64,000 bases of DNA from Sphingopyxis sp. 113P3 (GCF_001278035.1 NZ_CP009452.1:1-64000), one strand, 5' to 3'; positions 52,181 to 61,083 are shown, counted from the first letter of the stretch. The notes: generated by a model from the sequence alone, not told the origin. Translations and numbers: made by a program.

Positions 52181-52906
52181 TTACTTCTGCTTGAGCGCGG
52201 CGTCGAGGATCGGTTTGAGATCGGCCCAGTGGCCGACTTCGACCCTGCGGCCGTTGACGAAAAAGGTCGGCGTACCTTCAACTTTGTCGGCGTTCGCCCC
52301 GATGGCGGTCATCCCCATCAGCTCGGCTTCGGCGACGCCGCTCGCGAGGCAGCTATTGAGCTGCGCGGGCGTATAGCCGCGCGCGCGCATCAGCACGTCG
52401 AGCCCGGTGTCGGCCGCCATCCGCCGCGTCCGCTCGCCCAGCGTGCCTTGATACCAGGGCGCCTGCTGCGCCTGCGTCATTTTCGCTGCCTTGCCCAGCC
52501 ATGCAGCCTGCGCCGCGAGGATCGCCTGGTGATCGGCGGCGAACGCCTTGGGTCCGCCGCAGCGGGCGAGCATTGCCGCGGTCATGTCGAGCGGGTCGCG
52601 AATGAAGTTGCGGTATTCGAACAGAACAAGCCCCGTGTCGATATATTGTGCCTTGAGAGGAACCCCCGCTTCCTTTGCAAATTCGGCGCAATGCGAGCAG
52701 GTGTAGCTGAAATATTCGACCAGCTTCACCTTCGCCTGCGGATTGCCGACGCTATAGGAGCCGATCCCGCTTTCGGTGACCGTTGCCGACCAGCGCGGGC
52801 CCGTGGGTTTGGCAGGCGCGGCACCGACAAGCAGCGCTAGCGCGGCGGCCGAGAGCGCCGCGACGGCGGCGCGGCGGGGCAGCGATGCGATGGAAATGGC
52901 GAACAT
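52181..52906 (-). CDS. DsbA-family thiol oxidoreductase
   Basis: 241 aa from ATG 52906. Signal peptide (RRAAVAALSAAALALLVGAA) then a thioredoxin fold with active site EYFSYTCSHCAEFAKEAG (CSHC), RNFIRDPLDMTAAM and VEGTPTFFVNG with the cis-Pro. Periplasmic. The active-site dipeptide differs from the CPHC of the neighbouring protein, so redox potential is likely different. Ends 31 bp before that gene. Confidence 0.88.
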   Translation of the reverse strand: MFAISIASLPRRAAVAALSAAALALLVGAAPAKPTGPRWSATVTESGIGSYSVGNPQAKVKLVEYFSYTCSHCAEFAKEAGVPLKAQYIDTGLVLFEYRNFIRDPLDMTAAMLARCGGPKAFAADHQAILAAQAAWLGKAAKMTQAQQAPWYQGTLGERTRRMAADTGLDVLMRARGYTPAQLNSCLASGVAEAELMGMTAIGANADKVEGTPTFFVNGRRVEVGHWADLKPILDAALKQK

Positions 52907-52925
52907 GGTCGAGCCGGTCTTTCTG

Positions 52926-53495
52926 TCAACTGATCCGCGGCAGCTTCGGCGGCGCGGCGAGCCCCGCGGCCATGCGTTCGAGCACGGTTCGAAGCTCGGG
53001 ATCGCCGATGTCGCGAAGGCTGTCCCCAAGTTCGGCGGGTACGGGCTTCAGCATTGCGGGCGGCTGAACGGGCACCCGCGGCACTATCTGGCCATGCGTC
53101 ATGCGCACATGCGCGATGGCGGCATAACCGAAGAAGCGATTGACGGCGGAGATGATGTCGGGCGCGACATGCTGGAGCATCGGCGCATGCGCACCGCTGA
53201 TCGTCAGATGGAGGGTGCCGCCCGCCTTTTGCCCGGCAGGAAAGCGAATCATCGCAGGCTGGGTAACGTCGGCCAGCTTTGCGCCGACGATCTCGCGCCA
53301 GCGGCTGACCACCGACGACTGGATAAATCCGAATTTGCGAAACGCTGTGCGTCCAATTTCGGGGACGAGGTCGGAAATCGCGCGAGCCTCGCCGCCGCGC
53401 GGTCGCTCATAGGGGCGCGCGGTCGCCTTCGCCTTCGCGCTCCTTTTCGCCTTCGCCGCCTTGGCGGGGGGGTCTTCGCTGCCAGCATTCGCCAT
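52926..53495 (-). CDS. DUF721-family protein
   Basis: 189 aa. A basic Ala/Lys-rich N-terminus (AKAAKAKRSAKAKATARP) precedes the DUF721 domain (about 50-140), with SVVSRWREIVGAKLADVTQP and a nucleic-acid-binding-like LHLTISGAHAPMLQH. DUF721 proteins have been connected with replication restart or DNA ends, unproven here. ATG 53495 starts the protein and a longer frame adds only low-complexity residues. Divergent from mutY. Confidence 0.85.
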   Translation of the reverse strand: MANAGSEDPPAKAAKAKRSAKAKATARPYERPRGGEARAISDLVPEIGRTAFRKFGFIQSSVVSRWREIVGAKLADVTQPAMIRFPAGQKAGGTLHLTISGAHAPMLQHVAPDIISAVNRFFGYAAIAHVRMTHGQIVPRVPVQPPAMLKPVPAELGDSLRDIGDPELRTVLERMAAGLAAPPKLPRIS

Positions 53496-53856
53496 GGGCG
53501 CCAGCATGCCACAGCCGGGGGGTGAGCGTCCAGATGAGGCGGCAAGAATGAAAGGTCCAGAAGAAGCGAATAGGGTTGCCTCCGGTGCTGGGCCCTCCCC
53601 CTGAAAAATCGCTTTCCTCGATTGGAACCCCGTGCCAGCCTCGCGGCATGACTCCCCCGCTCCCCCCGGTTTCGCATGCACCTCTTCTTCAGCCCTCGTC
53701 CCCGCATTTGGCGAGGGATATCATTGCACCGGCCGTGCAGGACCAGCTTGGCACCCGGGCGCGCACGAGAGGCGACGGCGATCATGCACACCCGGGCAGA
53801 GCCGTTCCGCACGCGTGCTCGGTGGGTCTGCTCATTGAAGGACGGAGCGGCGGGCG
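53496..53856. other. 361-base divergent gap between DUF721 and mutY genes
   Basis: Only low-quality open frames cross it. GGAG at about 9 nt precedes the mutY ATG. No operator-like dyad or terminator was recognised. Confidence 0.5.
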
Positions 53857-54897
53857 ATGACCAATGGCGCCGCATCCGCGGCGCGCGACTTCGCGCCGCG
53901 CCTGCTCGCCTGGTATGATCGCGCGGCAAGGCGCCTGCCGTGGCGCGTGCCACCGGGTAGCAGCGCGATGCCCGATCCCTACCGCGTCTGGATGGCGGAA
54001 ATCATGCTCCAGCAGACGACGGTCGCCGCGGTCGCGGGTTACTTCGAGCGCTTTACCGCTCGCTGGCCCACCGTGGCCGACTTGGCAGCCGCCGACGATG
54101 CTGACGTCATGGCGGCGTGGGCGGGGCTCGGCTATTATGCCCGCGCGCGCAATCTGCTTGCCTGCGCGCGTGCAGTTGTGGCTGAGCATCGCGGGCGGTT
54201 TCCCCAGACCGAGGCCGGCCTTCGCGCGCTGCCCGGGGTCGGCGATTATACCGCGGCGGCGGTTGCAGCGATTGCCTTCGGCCGTCCGGCGGTGGTGGTC
54301 GATGCCAATATCGAGCGCGTGATCGCGCGCCACAGCCTCATCGAAACGCCGCTCCCCGCTGCAAAGCGCGAGATCAAGTCCGCGCTTGCGCCGCTGGTTC
54401 CGAACGATCGCCCAGGCGACTTCGCCCAGGGCCTGATGGACCTTGGTGCGACCATCTGCACGCCGCGAAGCCCTGCCTGCTCGCTCTGCCCGGTGATGGA
54501 CGATTGCCGCGCGCGTGGCTGCGCCGACCTCGAGCGGCTGCCGGTAAAGCCGCCGAAAAAGGCGAAGCCGCAGCGTTACGGCGTTGCGCTTTGGATCGAG
54601 CGCGACGAGCGCATCTGGCTCGTTCGGCGCCCGGCAAAGGGCATGCTAGGCGGAATGCGCGCGCTCCCGGGCGGAGAATGGTGCGCGACCCCGCCTCGCG
54701 AGTCGGGCATTGCGCGGGTCGACCATAGCTTTACCCATTTCGAGTTGCGCCTCACCCTGGTGCGCGGCGAACGGCCAGGCGAAGCCACCGATGCCGCAGC
54801 GGAAGGCGAATGGTGGCCGCTCTCGGCGCTTGACGCGGCGGGCTTGCCCACGCTCTATCGCAAGCTGATCGACAGGCTGCGGGAGATGGACGAATGA
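53857..54897 (+). CDS. mutY: Adenine DNA glycosylase MutY
   Basis: 346 aa; removes A opposite 8-oxoG. Catalytic Glu in WMAEIMLQQTTVAAV (about 45-59), helix-hairpin-helix ALPGVGDYTAAAV followed by the catalytic Asp in VVDANIERVIAR, and the 4Fe-4S ligands CTPRSPACSLCPVMDDC (Cx6Cx2Cx5C, about 206-222). The C-terminal 8-oxoG-recognition NUDIX-like domain has LVRRPAKGMLGGMRALPGGEW. First gene of a mutY-hydrolase-nudC run with overlapping ends. Confidence 0.97.
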   Translation: MTNGAASAARDFAPRLLAWYDRAARRLPWRVPPGSSAMPDPYRVWMAEIMLQQTTVAAVAGYFERFTARWPTVADLAAADDADVMAAWAGLGYYARARNLLACARAVVAEHRGRFPQTEAGLRALPGVGDYTAAAVAAIAFGRPAVVVDANIERVIARHSLIETPLPAAKREIKSALAPLVPNDRPGDFAQGLMDLGATICTPRSPACSLCPVMDDCRARGCADLERLPVKPPKKAKPQRYGVALWIERDERIWLVRRPAKGMLGGMRALPGGEWCATPPRESGIARVDHSFTHFELRLTLVRGERPGEATDAAAEGEWWPLSALDAAGLPTLYRKLIDRLREMDE

Positions 54898-56180
54898 ACA
54901 TGATGGTGACGCGCCGCGCGCTGCTCGGCGGAATGGCCCTGGGCGGCGCCGCCGCGCTCCTGCCCGGTACGGCGTGGGGCTTTCGGGCCGACGGGGCGAG
55001 TCTCTACCCCGCGACCAATGCCTTCATCAAAGGCTTTGTCGACCGCCGCGAACTTGCGAGCACACTCGCCTGCATCGGCAAGGGGCAAGAGGAGGCGCTG
55101 AGTTTCGGCTACGGCACGCAGGCGATGGATTCGGCCAGGCCGGTAGGCCCCGACACGCTGTGGCGGCTCTATTCGATGACCAAACCCGTTACCGCGATCG
55201 CGGCGATGCTGCTGATCGAGGACGGCAAGATGGGACTCGACCAGCCGATCGCCGACTTCCTCCCCGCCTTCAAGGCAATGAAGGTGCAGAATGTGCCCGA
55301 CGGCTCAATCACCGAGGTGCATCCGGCGAAGACGCAGATCACCGTTCGCCACCTTCTTACCCACACCGCCGGGCTCGGCTACAACATCATCCAGAAGGGG
55401 CCGATCAAGGCCGCCTATGACGCCGCGGGCATCGTGGGCGGCCAGGTGAGCCGCCTGCCGATCCCCGGCCTCGCGCCCGTCACCGCGGCGCCCAGCCTTG
55501 CCGTCTTTGCCGACCGGCTTGCCGAGCTTCCCTTGGTCTACGAACCCGGCACGCGCTGGAGCTATTCGGTCAGCCTTGACCTTACAGGGCGGCTGATCGA
55601 GGTCGTGTCGGGCCAGCCTTTCGACGCCTTCCTCAAGACACGCATCTTCGATCCGCTCGACATGAAGAGCACCTGGTTCCAGGTGCCAGCGAGCGAGGTG
55701 CACCGGCTGACAACCAACTATGCGCCGGTCGGGGGCGTGCTGATCCCTATGGATCCCGCGACGAGCTCGATCTACCTCGACAAGCCGCCCTATCCATTCG
55801 GCGGCGGTGGGCTGGTGTCGAGCGCGCGCGACTATGACCGCTTCCTTGCGATGCTGCTTGGCGAAGGCGAGACAGGCGGGGTGCGGATCATGAAGACGGA
55901 GACCGCGCGGCTGGCGATGTCGAACCTCATCGATGACGCGGTCGACCGCAAGGGCACCTTCATCGAGGGCGAAGGTTTCGGCGCCGGCGGGCGCGTGTCG
56001 CTGCCGACCTCGGCTACCGGCGAGGGGCTTTACGGCTGGGCGGGCGCGGCGGGCACCGTTGGATTCGTCGACCGCGTGCGCGGTTACCGTGTTGGCGGCT
56101 ACACCCAATATATGCCCTCCGACGCCCTCCCCTTCCAGTCCGGCTTTGCCAAGGCCTTCTACGAGGATGCACTGCGCTGA
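54894..56180 (+). CDS. Serine beta-lactamase-like (class C/S12) hydrolase
   Basis: 428 aa exported by a Tat-type signal (TRRALLGGMALGGAAALLPG). Active-site motifs are SMTK (SxxK, near 94-97) in LYSMTKPVTAIAAML, YSV in WSYSVSLDLTGR (YxN replaced by YSV) and a late GYTQYMP/GWAG region replacing KTG. It may be an esterase or a peptidase rather than a beta-lactamase. ATG overlaps the mutY stop as ATGA. Confidence 0.87.
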   Translation: MNMMVTRRALLGGMALGGAAALLPGTAWGFRADGASLYPATNAFIKGFVDRRELASTLACIGKGQEEALSFGYGTQAMDSARPVGPDTLWRLYSMTKPVTAIAAMLLIEDGKMGLDQPIADFLPAFKAMKVQNVPDGSITEVHPAKTQITVRHLLTHTAGLGYNIIQKGPIKAAYDAAGIVGGQVSRLPIPGLAPVTAAPSLAVFADRLAELPLVYEPGTRWSYSVSLDLTGRLIEVVSGQPFDAFLKTRIFDPLDMKSTWFQVPASEVHRLTTNYAPVGGVLIPMDPATSSIYLDKPPYPFGGGGLVSSARDYDRFLAMLLGEGETGGVRIMKTETARLAMSNLIDDAVDRKGTFIEGEGFGAGGRVSLPTSATGEGLYGWAGAAGTVGFVDRVRGYRVGGYTQYMPSDALPFQSGFAKAFYEDALR

Positions 56181-57049
56181 TGGCCATGCCGCTCGGATTC
56201 ACAGGGGCAAGGCTCGATCGCGCCGACCAGGTGCGCGTCGATGCGGAACGCTTTGCAGCCGCGATGGCGGATCCGCGCGCCTTGTGCCTCGCACTTGACG
56301 GTATTGATCCGATTCCCGGCGAGCGCGGAGGCCTTCGATGGGAGCCCTTCGATCCTGCCGATGATCGGGCGGTGATCCTGCTCGGCCTCGACGAGGCCGG
56401 GGTCCCGCATTTCGTGCGCGAGCCCGGGCCCGGGCAGCGCATCGATGCGCGCTCGCGCACCGTGATGCGGCTGCTGCCACTCCTTTCGCCCGAGGAAGCG
56501 GCGCTCTATGGCGGCGCGCGTAGCCTCGTAGACTGGCACGCGCGGCACCGCTTCTGCGCGGTTTGCGGCACGCCGACCTCCTTGTTCCGGGGCGGTTGGG
56601 GGCGGCAATGCAGTGCCTGCGGGGCCGAACATTTTCCCCGCGTCGACCCGGTTGTGATCATGCTCGCCGAGTTTGAAGAGCGCGTGCTCGTCGGCCGCCA
56701 GCCGGGCTTCCAACCCGGTTTCTTCTCCGCGCTCGCCGGTTTCGTGGAGCCGGGAGAATCGCTCGAAGAAGCGGTTGCCCGCGAATTGTTCGAAGAAGCG
56801 GGGATCCGCGTGACCGACGTCTCTTACGTCGCAAGTCAGCCCTGGCCCTTCCCTTCCTCGCTGATGATCGGTTGCCGGGCCCGGGCGCTCGGACCCGCGT
56901 TGACGCTCGACACGACCGAGATCGAGGCTGCGATGTGGGTAGACCGCGCCGAGGTTCGCGCGGCGCTCGCGGGCGACATGGGTGCCCCCTTCATGGCCCC
57001 GCCGCCGCTCGCCATTGCGCGGCATTTGCTGGAGGAATGGGCGGGGTAG
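56180..57049 (+). CDS. nudC: NAD+/NADH pyrophosphatase (RNA decapping) NudC
   Basis: 289 aa. Zinc ribbon CAVCGTPTS and CSACGAEHFPRVDP (four Cys, about 130-155), Nudix box GFVEPGESLEEAVARELFEEAG (seen at about 190-210) and the NADH-specific SQPWPFPSS motif near 220. Hydrolyses NAD(H) and removes NAD caps from RNA. Its ATG shares one base with the hydrolase stop (TGATG). Confidence 0.95.
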   Translation: MAMPLGFTGARLDRADQVRVDAERFAAAMADPRALCLALDGIDPIPGERGGLRWEPFDPADDRAVILLGLDEAGVPHFVREPGPGQRIDARSRTVMRLLPLLSPEEAALYGGARSLVDWHARHRFCAVCGTPTSLFRGGWGRQCSACGAEHFPRVDPVVIMLAEFEERVLVGRQPGFQPGFFSALAGFVEPGESLEEAVARELFEEAGIRVTDVSYVASQPWPFPSSLMIGCRARALGPALTLDTTEIEAAMWVDRAEVRAALAGDMGAPFMAPPPLAIARHLLEEWAG

Positions 57050-57181
57050 AGCAGGTCACTTCAAGCCCGGCACAATGGTGCGCGCAGAGCGTCTCGAAGC
57101 CCTGTCCATCATCCGTTCCCGCCGGGAAAAAGGCGCCATTCGCCAAGCTCAGGGCGAACAGGCCTCAAAAGCGGCGCGCGC

Positions 57182-57607
57182 CTAAAGCCGCCGCCCGGTA
57201 ATCCGGCTGATTTCCTTTGCCACCATCGACTCGACCATGGCCGGCAAATGGGTGTCGAGCCATTGTTTGAGCATCGGGCGTAGCGCCTCCAGCACCACTT
57301 CTTCCACGGTGCGGCCACCCGGGGCGGTCGCGGCGGGCGCGGTCGCGGCGGGAGCGGGCGCAGTAATTGCGGCGCTCAGGGCGCTGAGCGACTGGCGTGC
57401 GGCGTCGGCGCTTTCGGAAGAAACGAGTTCCTCGTCAGCCACCGGGGTGGCGGCCGCGGCCTCATCGGCTTCTTCCTCGGCGAGATCGAGGATGTCGTCG
57501 GCGGGGCTGGGCGCGCGCGCGGATCCGGGCGCCTCGTCCCGCGCTATCACGCGCCGGATCGACGACAAAATATCCTCCATCGACGGTTCTCGCGACAGGT
57601 CGCCCAT
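57182..57607 (-). CDS. DUF2497 protein, PopZ-like polar organiser
   Basis: 141 aa, very acidic and Ala/Pro-rich. N-terminal conserved helix SREPSMEDILSSIRRVIARD (about 4-23), disordered middle with repeated Glu/Ala, and a C-terminal oligomerisation block LRPMLKQWLDTHLPAMVESM, then VAKEISRITG. Both blocks match PopZ, which assembles a pole-located matrix holding the replication origin in Caulobacter. Homology is by recall; function here is inferred. Start ATG 57607; in many relatives valS follows, not here. Confidence 0.85.
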   Translation of the reverse strand: MGDLSREPSMEDILSSIRRVIARDEAPGSARAPSPADDILDLAEEEADEAAAATPVADEELVSSESADAARQSLSALSAAITAPAPAATAPAATAPGGRTVEEVVLEALRPMLKQWLDTHLPAMVESMVAKEISRITGRRL

Positions 57608-57681
57608 ATATGTCCCTTCCGGCGCGCCCCTCACGGGCGGTTAACCATCTCTTACCGGGCGGGGAGGAACCTTGCCAAGCC

Positions 57682-59190
57682 CTATTGTTGGAGCGCGGGG
57701 TCAACCGGGCCGATCAGGGGATTGGTGCCCTCGGGCACGCTGGCGTCAGCCGCGGCGACGCTGCGCGTGTCGGTTGCCTGCTGCTGCGGCGCAGGATCGT
57801 CAGCCCAGTCCCAGATCTGACCCTTCACGCGCGCATAATTGGCGGCAGGGTCATAGAGCGGGCCGCCCTCGATGCCGAGGTCGCGTGCCTCGGCCTTGCC
57901 CATCGCCGCGAGAACAGAGAAGGCGGCAACATAGCTATTGCGCTTCGCCGAGACGAGCTGGACCTGTGTGTTGAGATATTCCTGCTCGGCATTGAGGATG
58001 TCGAGAATCGAGCGCGTGCCGACGCTGTTTTCTGCGCGCACGCCTTCAAGCGACAGCGCATTGGCGCTCACCGCCTGCTGCGTGGCTGCAATCACTCGCT
58101 CGTTCGCCTGCCACGCGGCATAGGCGCCGCGGGTCTGGGCAATGACGTCGCGTTCGGTCGCAACATAGGTCTCGATCGCCTGGCTCGAGCGCGACTGCGC
58201 TTGGCGGACCTGTGCCGAGGGACGCCCGCCCTGGAAGACCGGGATGGTCAGTGAGACGCCCGCCGCCGCACTCGACGTTTCCTGCGACACGCCGACCCCG
58301 GGAACCCCGCTCGACAGCGAGCCGAGGAAATTGTTGTAGCCTCCGCCGAGCGTCGCTGACAATTTGGGCGCCCGGGTGGCCTTCGCGGTGCCGATGTCGG
58401 CGCGCGATGCATTGACCAGCTGATTTGCCGCCTCGATGTCAGGGTTGTTGGCGAGCGCGATTGCGACCGCATCCTCCGCGGTCGCCGGCAGGTTCGGGAG
58501 CGGCGGAGGCGGCTGAAGGTCGACCGGTGCCTCGCCGACGAGCCGTATATAGGCCTCGCGGCTGGCGATGAGATTCGCCTCGGCGGTACGCAAATCGCTT
58601 TCTGCAAGCGCAAGCCGTGCTTCCGACTGAGCAACGTCGGTGCGCGTCAGGTCACCGATTTCGAACCGGTCGCTTGTCGCCTGCAAATTGGTCCGCAGGA
58701 CGGAGACATTGTTCTGGTTGAGCTGGACGATCGCCATATCGCGCAGCACGTCCATATAAGCGCCGACGACCTGCGCGAAGACGCTCGCCTCGGTCGCGCG
58801 CAGATCAGCCTGGCCCGCCTCGACGCGATATTTGGCTGCCCTCACCGCATTGCGGACCGCGCCGCCCTGATAGATGGGGACCGACAGCTGGGCGCCCGCA
58901 CTGATCGAGCGGGCGGGCGAGGAGAAACTGTTGCCCGGGATAACGATATTCTCGGTATAGTCGGTGCTCGTGCCGATGCTCGGGAGACCGAAGCTCTTCT
59001 CGATGGGCACATTTTCGTCGTTCGCCCGCTGCCCCGCACGGGCCGCGGTCAGCGTTGGGTTATTCTCATATGCCTTTGCGAGCGCCCCCTGCAGCGTTTC
59101 GGCCTGGGCCGCGGACGCCATCATCAGAGCGCTGACCGCCAGGCCGGCGAGCCAGCGGCTGCGGGGCAATCTGTGGTCTGGATCGTACAT
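57682..59190 (-). CDS. tolC: TolC-family outer-membrane efflux protein
   Basis: 502 aa. Signal peptide (LAGLAVSALMMASAAQAE) and two homologous halves of the TolC coiled-coil/beta fold: ENNPTLTAARAGQRANDENV and LANNPDIEAANQLVNASRAD each open a half, and NTQVQLVSAKRNSYVAAFSV ends the second. Forms the trimeric outer-membrane channel for type I secretion and efflux. Start ATG 59190 gives the family start. Located 37 bp after the pcm-like gene. Confidence 0.93.
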   Translation of the reverse strand: MYDPDHRLPRSRWLAGLAVSALMMASAAQAETLQGALAKAYENNPTLTAARAGQRANDENVPIEKSFGLPSIGTSTDYTENIVIPGNSFSSPARSISAGAQLSVPIYQGGAVRNAVRAAKYRVEAGQADLRATEASVFAQVVGAYMDVLRDMAIVQLNQNNVSVLRTNLQATSDRFEIGDLTRTDVAQSEARLALAESDLRTAEANLIASREAYIRLVGEAPVDLQPPPPLPNLPATAEDAVAIALANNPDIEAANQLVNASRADIGTAKATRAPKLSATLGGGYNNFLGSLSSGVPGVGVSQETSSAAAGVSLTIPVFQGGRPSAQVRQAQSRSSQAIETYVATERDVIAQTRGAYAAWQANERVIAATQQAVSANALSLEGVRAENSVGTRSILDILNAEQEYLNTQVQLVSAKRNSYVAAFSVLAAMGKAEARDLGIEGGPLYDPAANYARVKGQIWDWADDPAPQQQATDTRSVAAADASVPEGTNPLIGPVDPALQQ

Positions 59191-59227
59191 GATCGTTTCA
59201 GCCTGATGAGAAGGGAGAGAAAGGTTT

Positions 59228-59899
59228 TTAGAACTGGAACCCGGCAGGCGCCTCGAAGCCGGGCAAGGGCGCGACGTCCATGTCGGCAAACGGGCGCAGC
59301 GCGACGATGCCGCCCGCCTTCACGCCTTGAACCAGGCGGACAACCGCGCCTTCGCGCCGGGCAGCGACCAGCTTGCCGCCTTCGGCAAGTTGGTCGGCGA
59401 TCGCATCGGGAAGAACCTCGATTGCGCCGTCGATGATGATGCGGTCGAACGGGGCGCCATCGGGAGCTCCCCCCGAAAGCGGACCTTCGATCCAGCGAAT
59501 AGCATCCGAAGCCGTCGCTTGGCGTCCCGCTGCGATCAGCGCGGCATCCTCTTCGAGCGCGTGAACTTCAGCGCCGAGGCGGGCGAGCAGGGCCGCGCTA
59601 TAGCCTGTCGCGGCGCCGATGAGCAGAACGCGGGCGCCGGGGCGGATCGCTGCCTCGACGAGCATCCGGCCGGTGACGAGCGGAGCATTCAGGTAGCGCC
59701 CGCCGCCAAGGTCGATCGCGCGGTCGATATAGGCAACGCTCGCGAGCGCGGCGGGCACATGCGCCTCGCGCGGCTCGGCGGCCATCGCAGCCACGACGGC
59801 GGGGTCGATGACGTCGTTGGTCCGAAGTTGGCTGTCGATCATGGCCGAGCGCATCTCGGCCGCGCTGATATCGCTCAATTGGGTTGCCATGCCTGCCAT
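59228..59899 (-). CDS. Protein-L-isoaspartate O-methyltransferase-like protein
   Basis: 223 aa. N-terminal MRSAMIDSQLRTNDVIDP, the SAM-site glycine loop VLLIGAATGYSAALLARLGA (about 93-112) and FDRIIIDGAIEVLPDAIADQ; the C-terminal part is shortened relative to classical Pcm. In alphaproteobacteria this protein usually precedes tolC, but its own substrate has not been shown. ATG 59899 with AGGA at 5 nt is preferred; ATG 59890 is possible. Confidence 0.85.
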   Translation of the reverse strand: MAGMATQLSDISAAEMRSAMIDSQLRTNDVIDPAVVAAMAAEPREAHVPAALASVAYIDRAIDLGGGRYLNAPLVTGRMLVEAAIRPGARVLLIGAATGYSAALLARLGAEVHALEEDAALIAAGRQATASDAIRWIEGPLSGGAPDGAPFDRIIIDGAIEVLPDAIADQLAEGGKLVAARREGAVVRLVQGVKAGGIVALRPFADMDVAPLPGFEAPAGFQF

Positions 59900-59947
59900 C
59901 CGATTCCTGGAGTTTCAACCTCGCGGCGCAGCTCTAGCCGAAGCCGC

Positions 59948-59971
59948 GCTGTATTGCAATAGTAATACAGC
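59948..59971. promoter_or_regulatory. Operator-like dyad upstream of pcm-like/tolC/DUF2497
   Basis: GCTGTATT and AATACAGC are perfect arms of 8 bp around GCAATAGT, about 50 bases upstream of the pcm-like start. The AT-rich dyad in a GC-rich genome suggests a repressor or activator site, regulator unknown. Confidence 0.5.
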
Positions 59972-60060
59972 CCTGCTGCCCGCGTTGCCGCCGCGCATAG
60001 CGGCGCAGAGGAACGCCGCCAACCCCGGATCGCGATAATCGCGGCGGGTCAGGCGAATCC

Positions 60061-60089
60061 TTGACAAGGCGGCGAAAGCCCCCCACTAG
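60061..60089 (+). promoter_or_regulatory. Possible promoter of tRNA-Cys
   Basis: TTGACA (60061-60066) is a perfect -35; at 17 bases follows CACTAG, a weak -10. Transcription would start about 50 bases before the tRNA. Confidence 0.45.
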
Positions 60090-60145
60090 CGCAACCCGTC
60101 CAACACCCGGCCGTCCGCTCGTGCGGCAACGGCAGTTCGGCGCGA

Positions 60146-60219
60146 GGCCCGATGGCGGAGTGGTGACGCAGCGGACTGCAAATCCGTATACGCCGGTTCG
60201 ATTCCGGCTCGGGCCTCCA
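60146..60219 (+). tRNA. tRNA-Cys (anticodon GCA)
   Basis: 74 nt. Acceptor GGCCCGA pairs with TCGGGCC; the anticodon loop in GGACTGCAAATCC carries GCA at 60178-60180; the T arm is CGCCGGTTCGATTCCGGC (partly variable loop), and the 3' end is TCCA, so CCA is encoded. A 50-base leader separates it from a possible promoter. Confidence 0.97.
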
Positions 60220-60295
60220 ACGAATGACGATTTTCCCTGATCGACGCAGGCCAACACAGGCGCCTCGCCGGGCCGCCTCGGGCCTGCCCTTCGGG

Positions 60296-60511
60296 TTAGC
60301 GGTTACGGATACGATTGACCACCATGCGATCATGAAGGCGTGCGATGATTCCACTGCCGGTTCGGGTGAAGGCCATTGGTATGACGGCGTGGACGAGGCA
60401 GGCGAGCGCACCAAGGAACATTGCGGCGGAAAAGCCAAGAGCGTGACGAAAATGCTCGCCATAGCTTTCGCCAACCGAGGCGGGATGCGCAATAAACAGG
60501 TGCTTTATCAC
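60296..60511 (-). CDS. DUF6356-family small membrane protein
   Basis: 71 aa. Starts with GTG preceded by AAGGAG at 7 nt, an excellent ribosome site. Contains HPASVGESYGEHFRHALGFS, then the hydrophobic AAMFLGALACLVHAVIPMAF and FTRTGS, features of DUF6356 proteins of sphingomonads. Function is unknown. Divergent from the Lrp regulator. Confidence 0.8.
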   Translation of the reverse strand: MIKHLFIAHPASVGESYGEHFRHALGFSAAMFLGALACLVHAVIPMAFTRTGSGIIARLHDRMVVNRIRNR

Positions 60512-60630
60512 CTCATTTCTCCTTCGCCGGGACTTTTAGCGCCGTGGCGGGAGAATGTTCTTCCAAATATTCCACCTTTCGTGTAAAACTCCGCAAATTA
60601 TTTCACAAATTTTGGACGAGGTGGCAAAGT

Positions 60631-61083
60631 TTGCTCGACTTGATCGACCGAAAGATATTGCGCGCGTTGCAGGCTGACGCATCGCGTTCGCTTGGCGACA
60701 TCGCCAGCGAAGTGGGCCTGTCTTCCAGTCCCTGCTGGAAGCGCATCAAGCGGCTCGAAGCTGAGGGATATATCGTCGAACGCGTCACCATCCTCGATCG
60801 AGAACGGCTGGATCTGGGGGTGACCGTATTCGCCGCGGTCAAGACCAACCAGCATCATGAAACATGGCTAGCTGATTTCGCCAGAACGGTTGCAGCGATC
60901 CCCGAAGTGGTCGAATTCTATCGAATGAGCGGGGACGTCGATTATCTGCTCAAGATCGTGTGCAAGGATATTGCCGACTATGACCGCATCTATCGAGCGC
61001 TGATCAAAAGCACCGCGATCTATGATGTCAGCTCTTCCTTTGCGATGGAGCAGATCAAGTGCACGACGCAATTGCCGATATGA
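60631..61083 (+). CDS. Lrp/AsnC-family transcriptional regulator
   Basis: 150 aa from a TTG start. Winged helix: LLDLIDRKILRALQADASRS, DIASEVGLSSSPCWKRIKRL, then the RAM/ligand domain with VTVFAAVKTNQHHETW and FYRMSGDVDYLLKIV. Amino-acid-responsive regulator; target is unknown because the next gene is convergent. The TTG at 60631 has a weak GAGG; frames further upstream have no family character. Confidence 0.88.
   Translation: MLDLIDRKILRALQADASRSLGDIASEVGLSSSPCWKRIKRLEAEGYIVERVTILDRERLDLGVTVFAAVKTNQHHETWLADFARTVAAIPEVVEFYRMSGDVDYLLKIVCKDIADYDRIYRALIKSTAIYDVSSSFAMEQIKCTTQLPI

Noticed and set aside
48202..52194. Plus-strand open frame of about 1330 codons antisense to smc and the DsbA gene
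   Set aside because: It runs against a certain smc gene whose Ala/Glu/Arg-rich coiled coils produce long antisense frames in GC-rich DNA. Its composition is repetitive Arg/Gly/Leu with no family pattern and no ribosome site.
54894..56180. Calling the S12-type hydrolase a beta-lactamase resistance gene
   Set aside because: SMTK is present, but the YxN and KTG motifs are altered and the context (mutY, nudC) gives no resistance link.
56159..57025. Minus-strand open frame antisense to nudC
   Set aside because: nudC has clear zinc-ribbon, Nudix and SQPWPFP motifs; the antisense frame has none.
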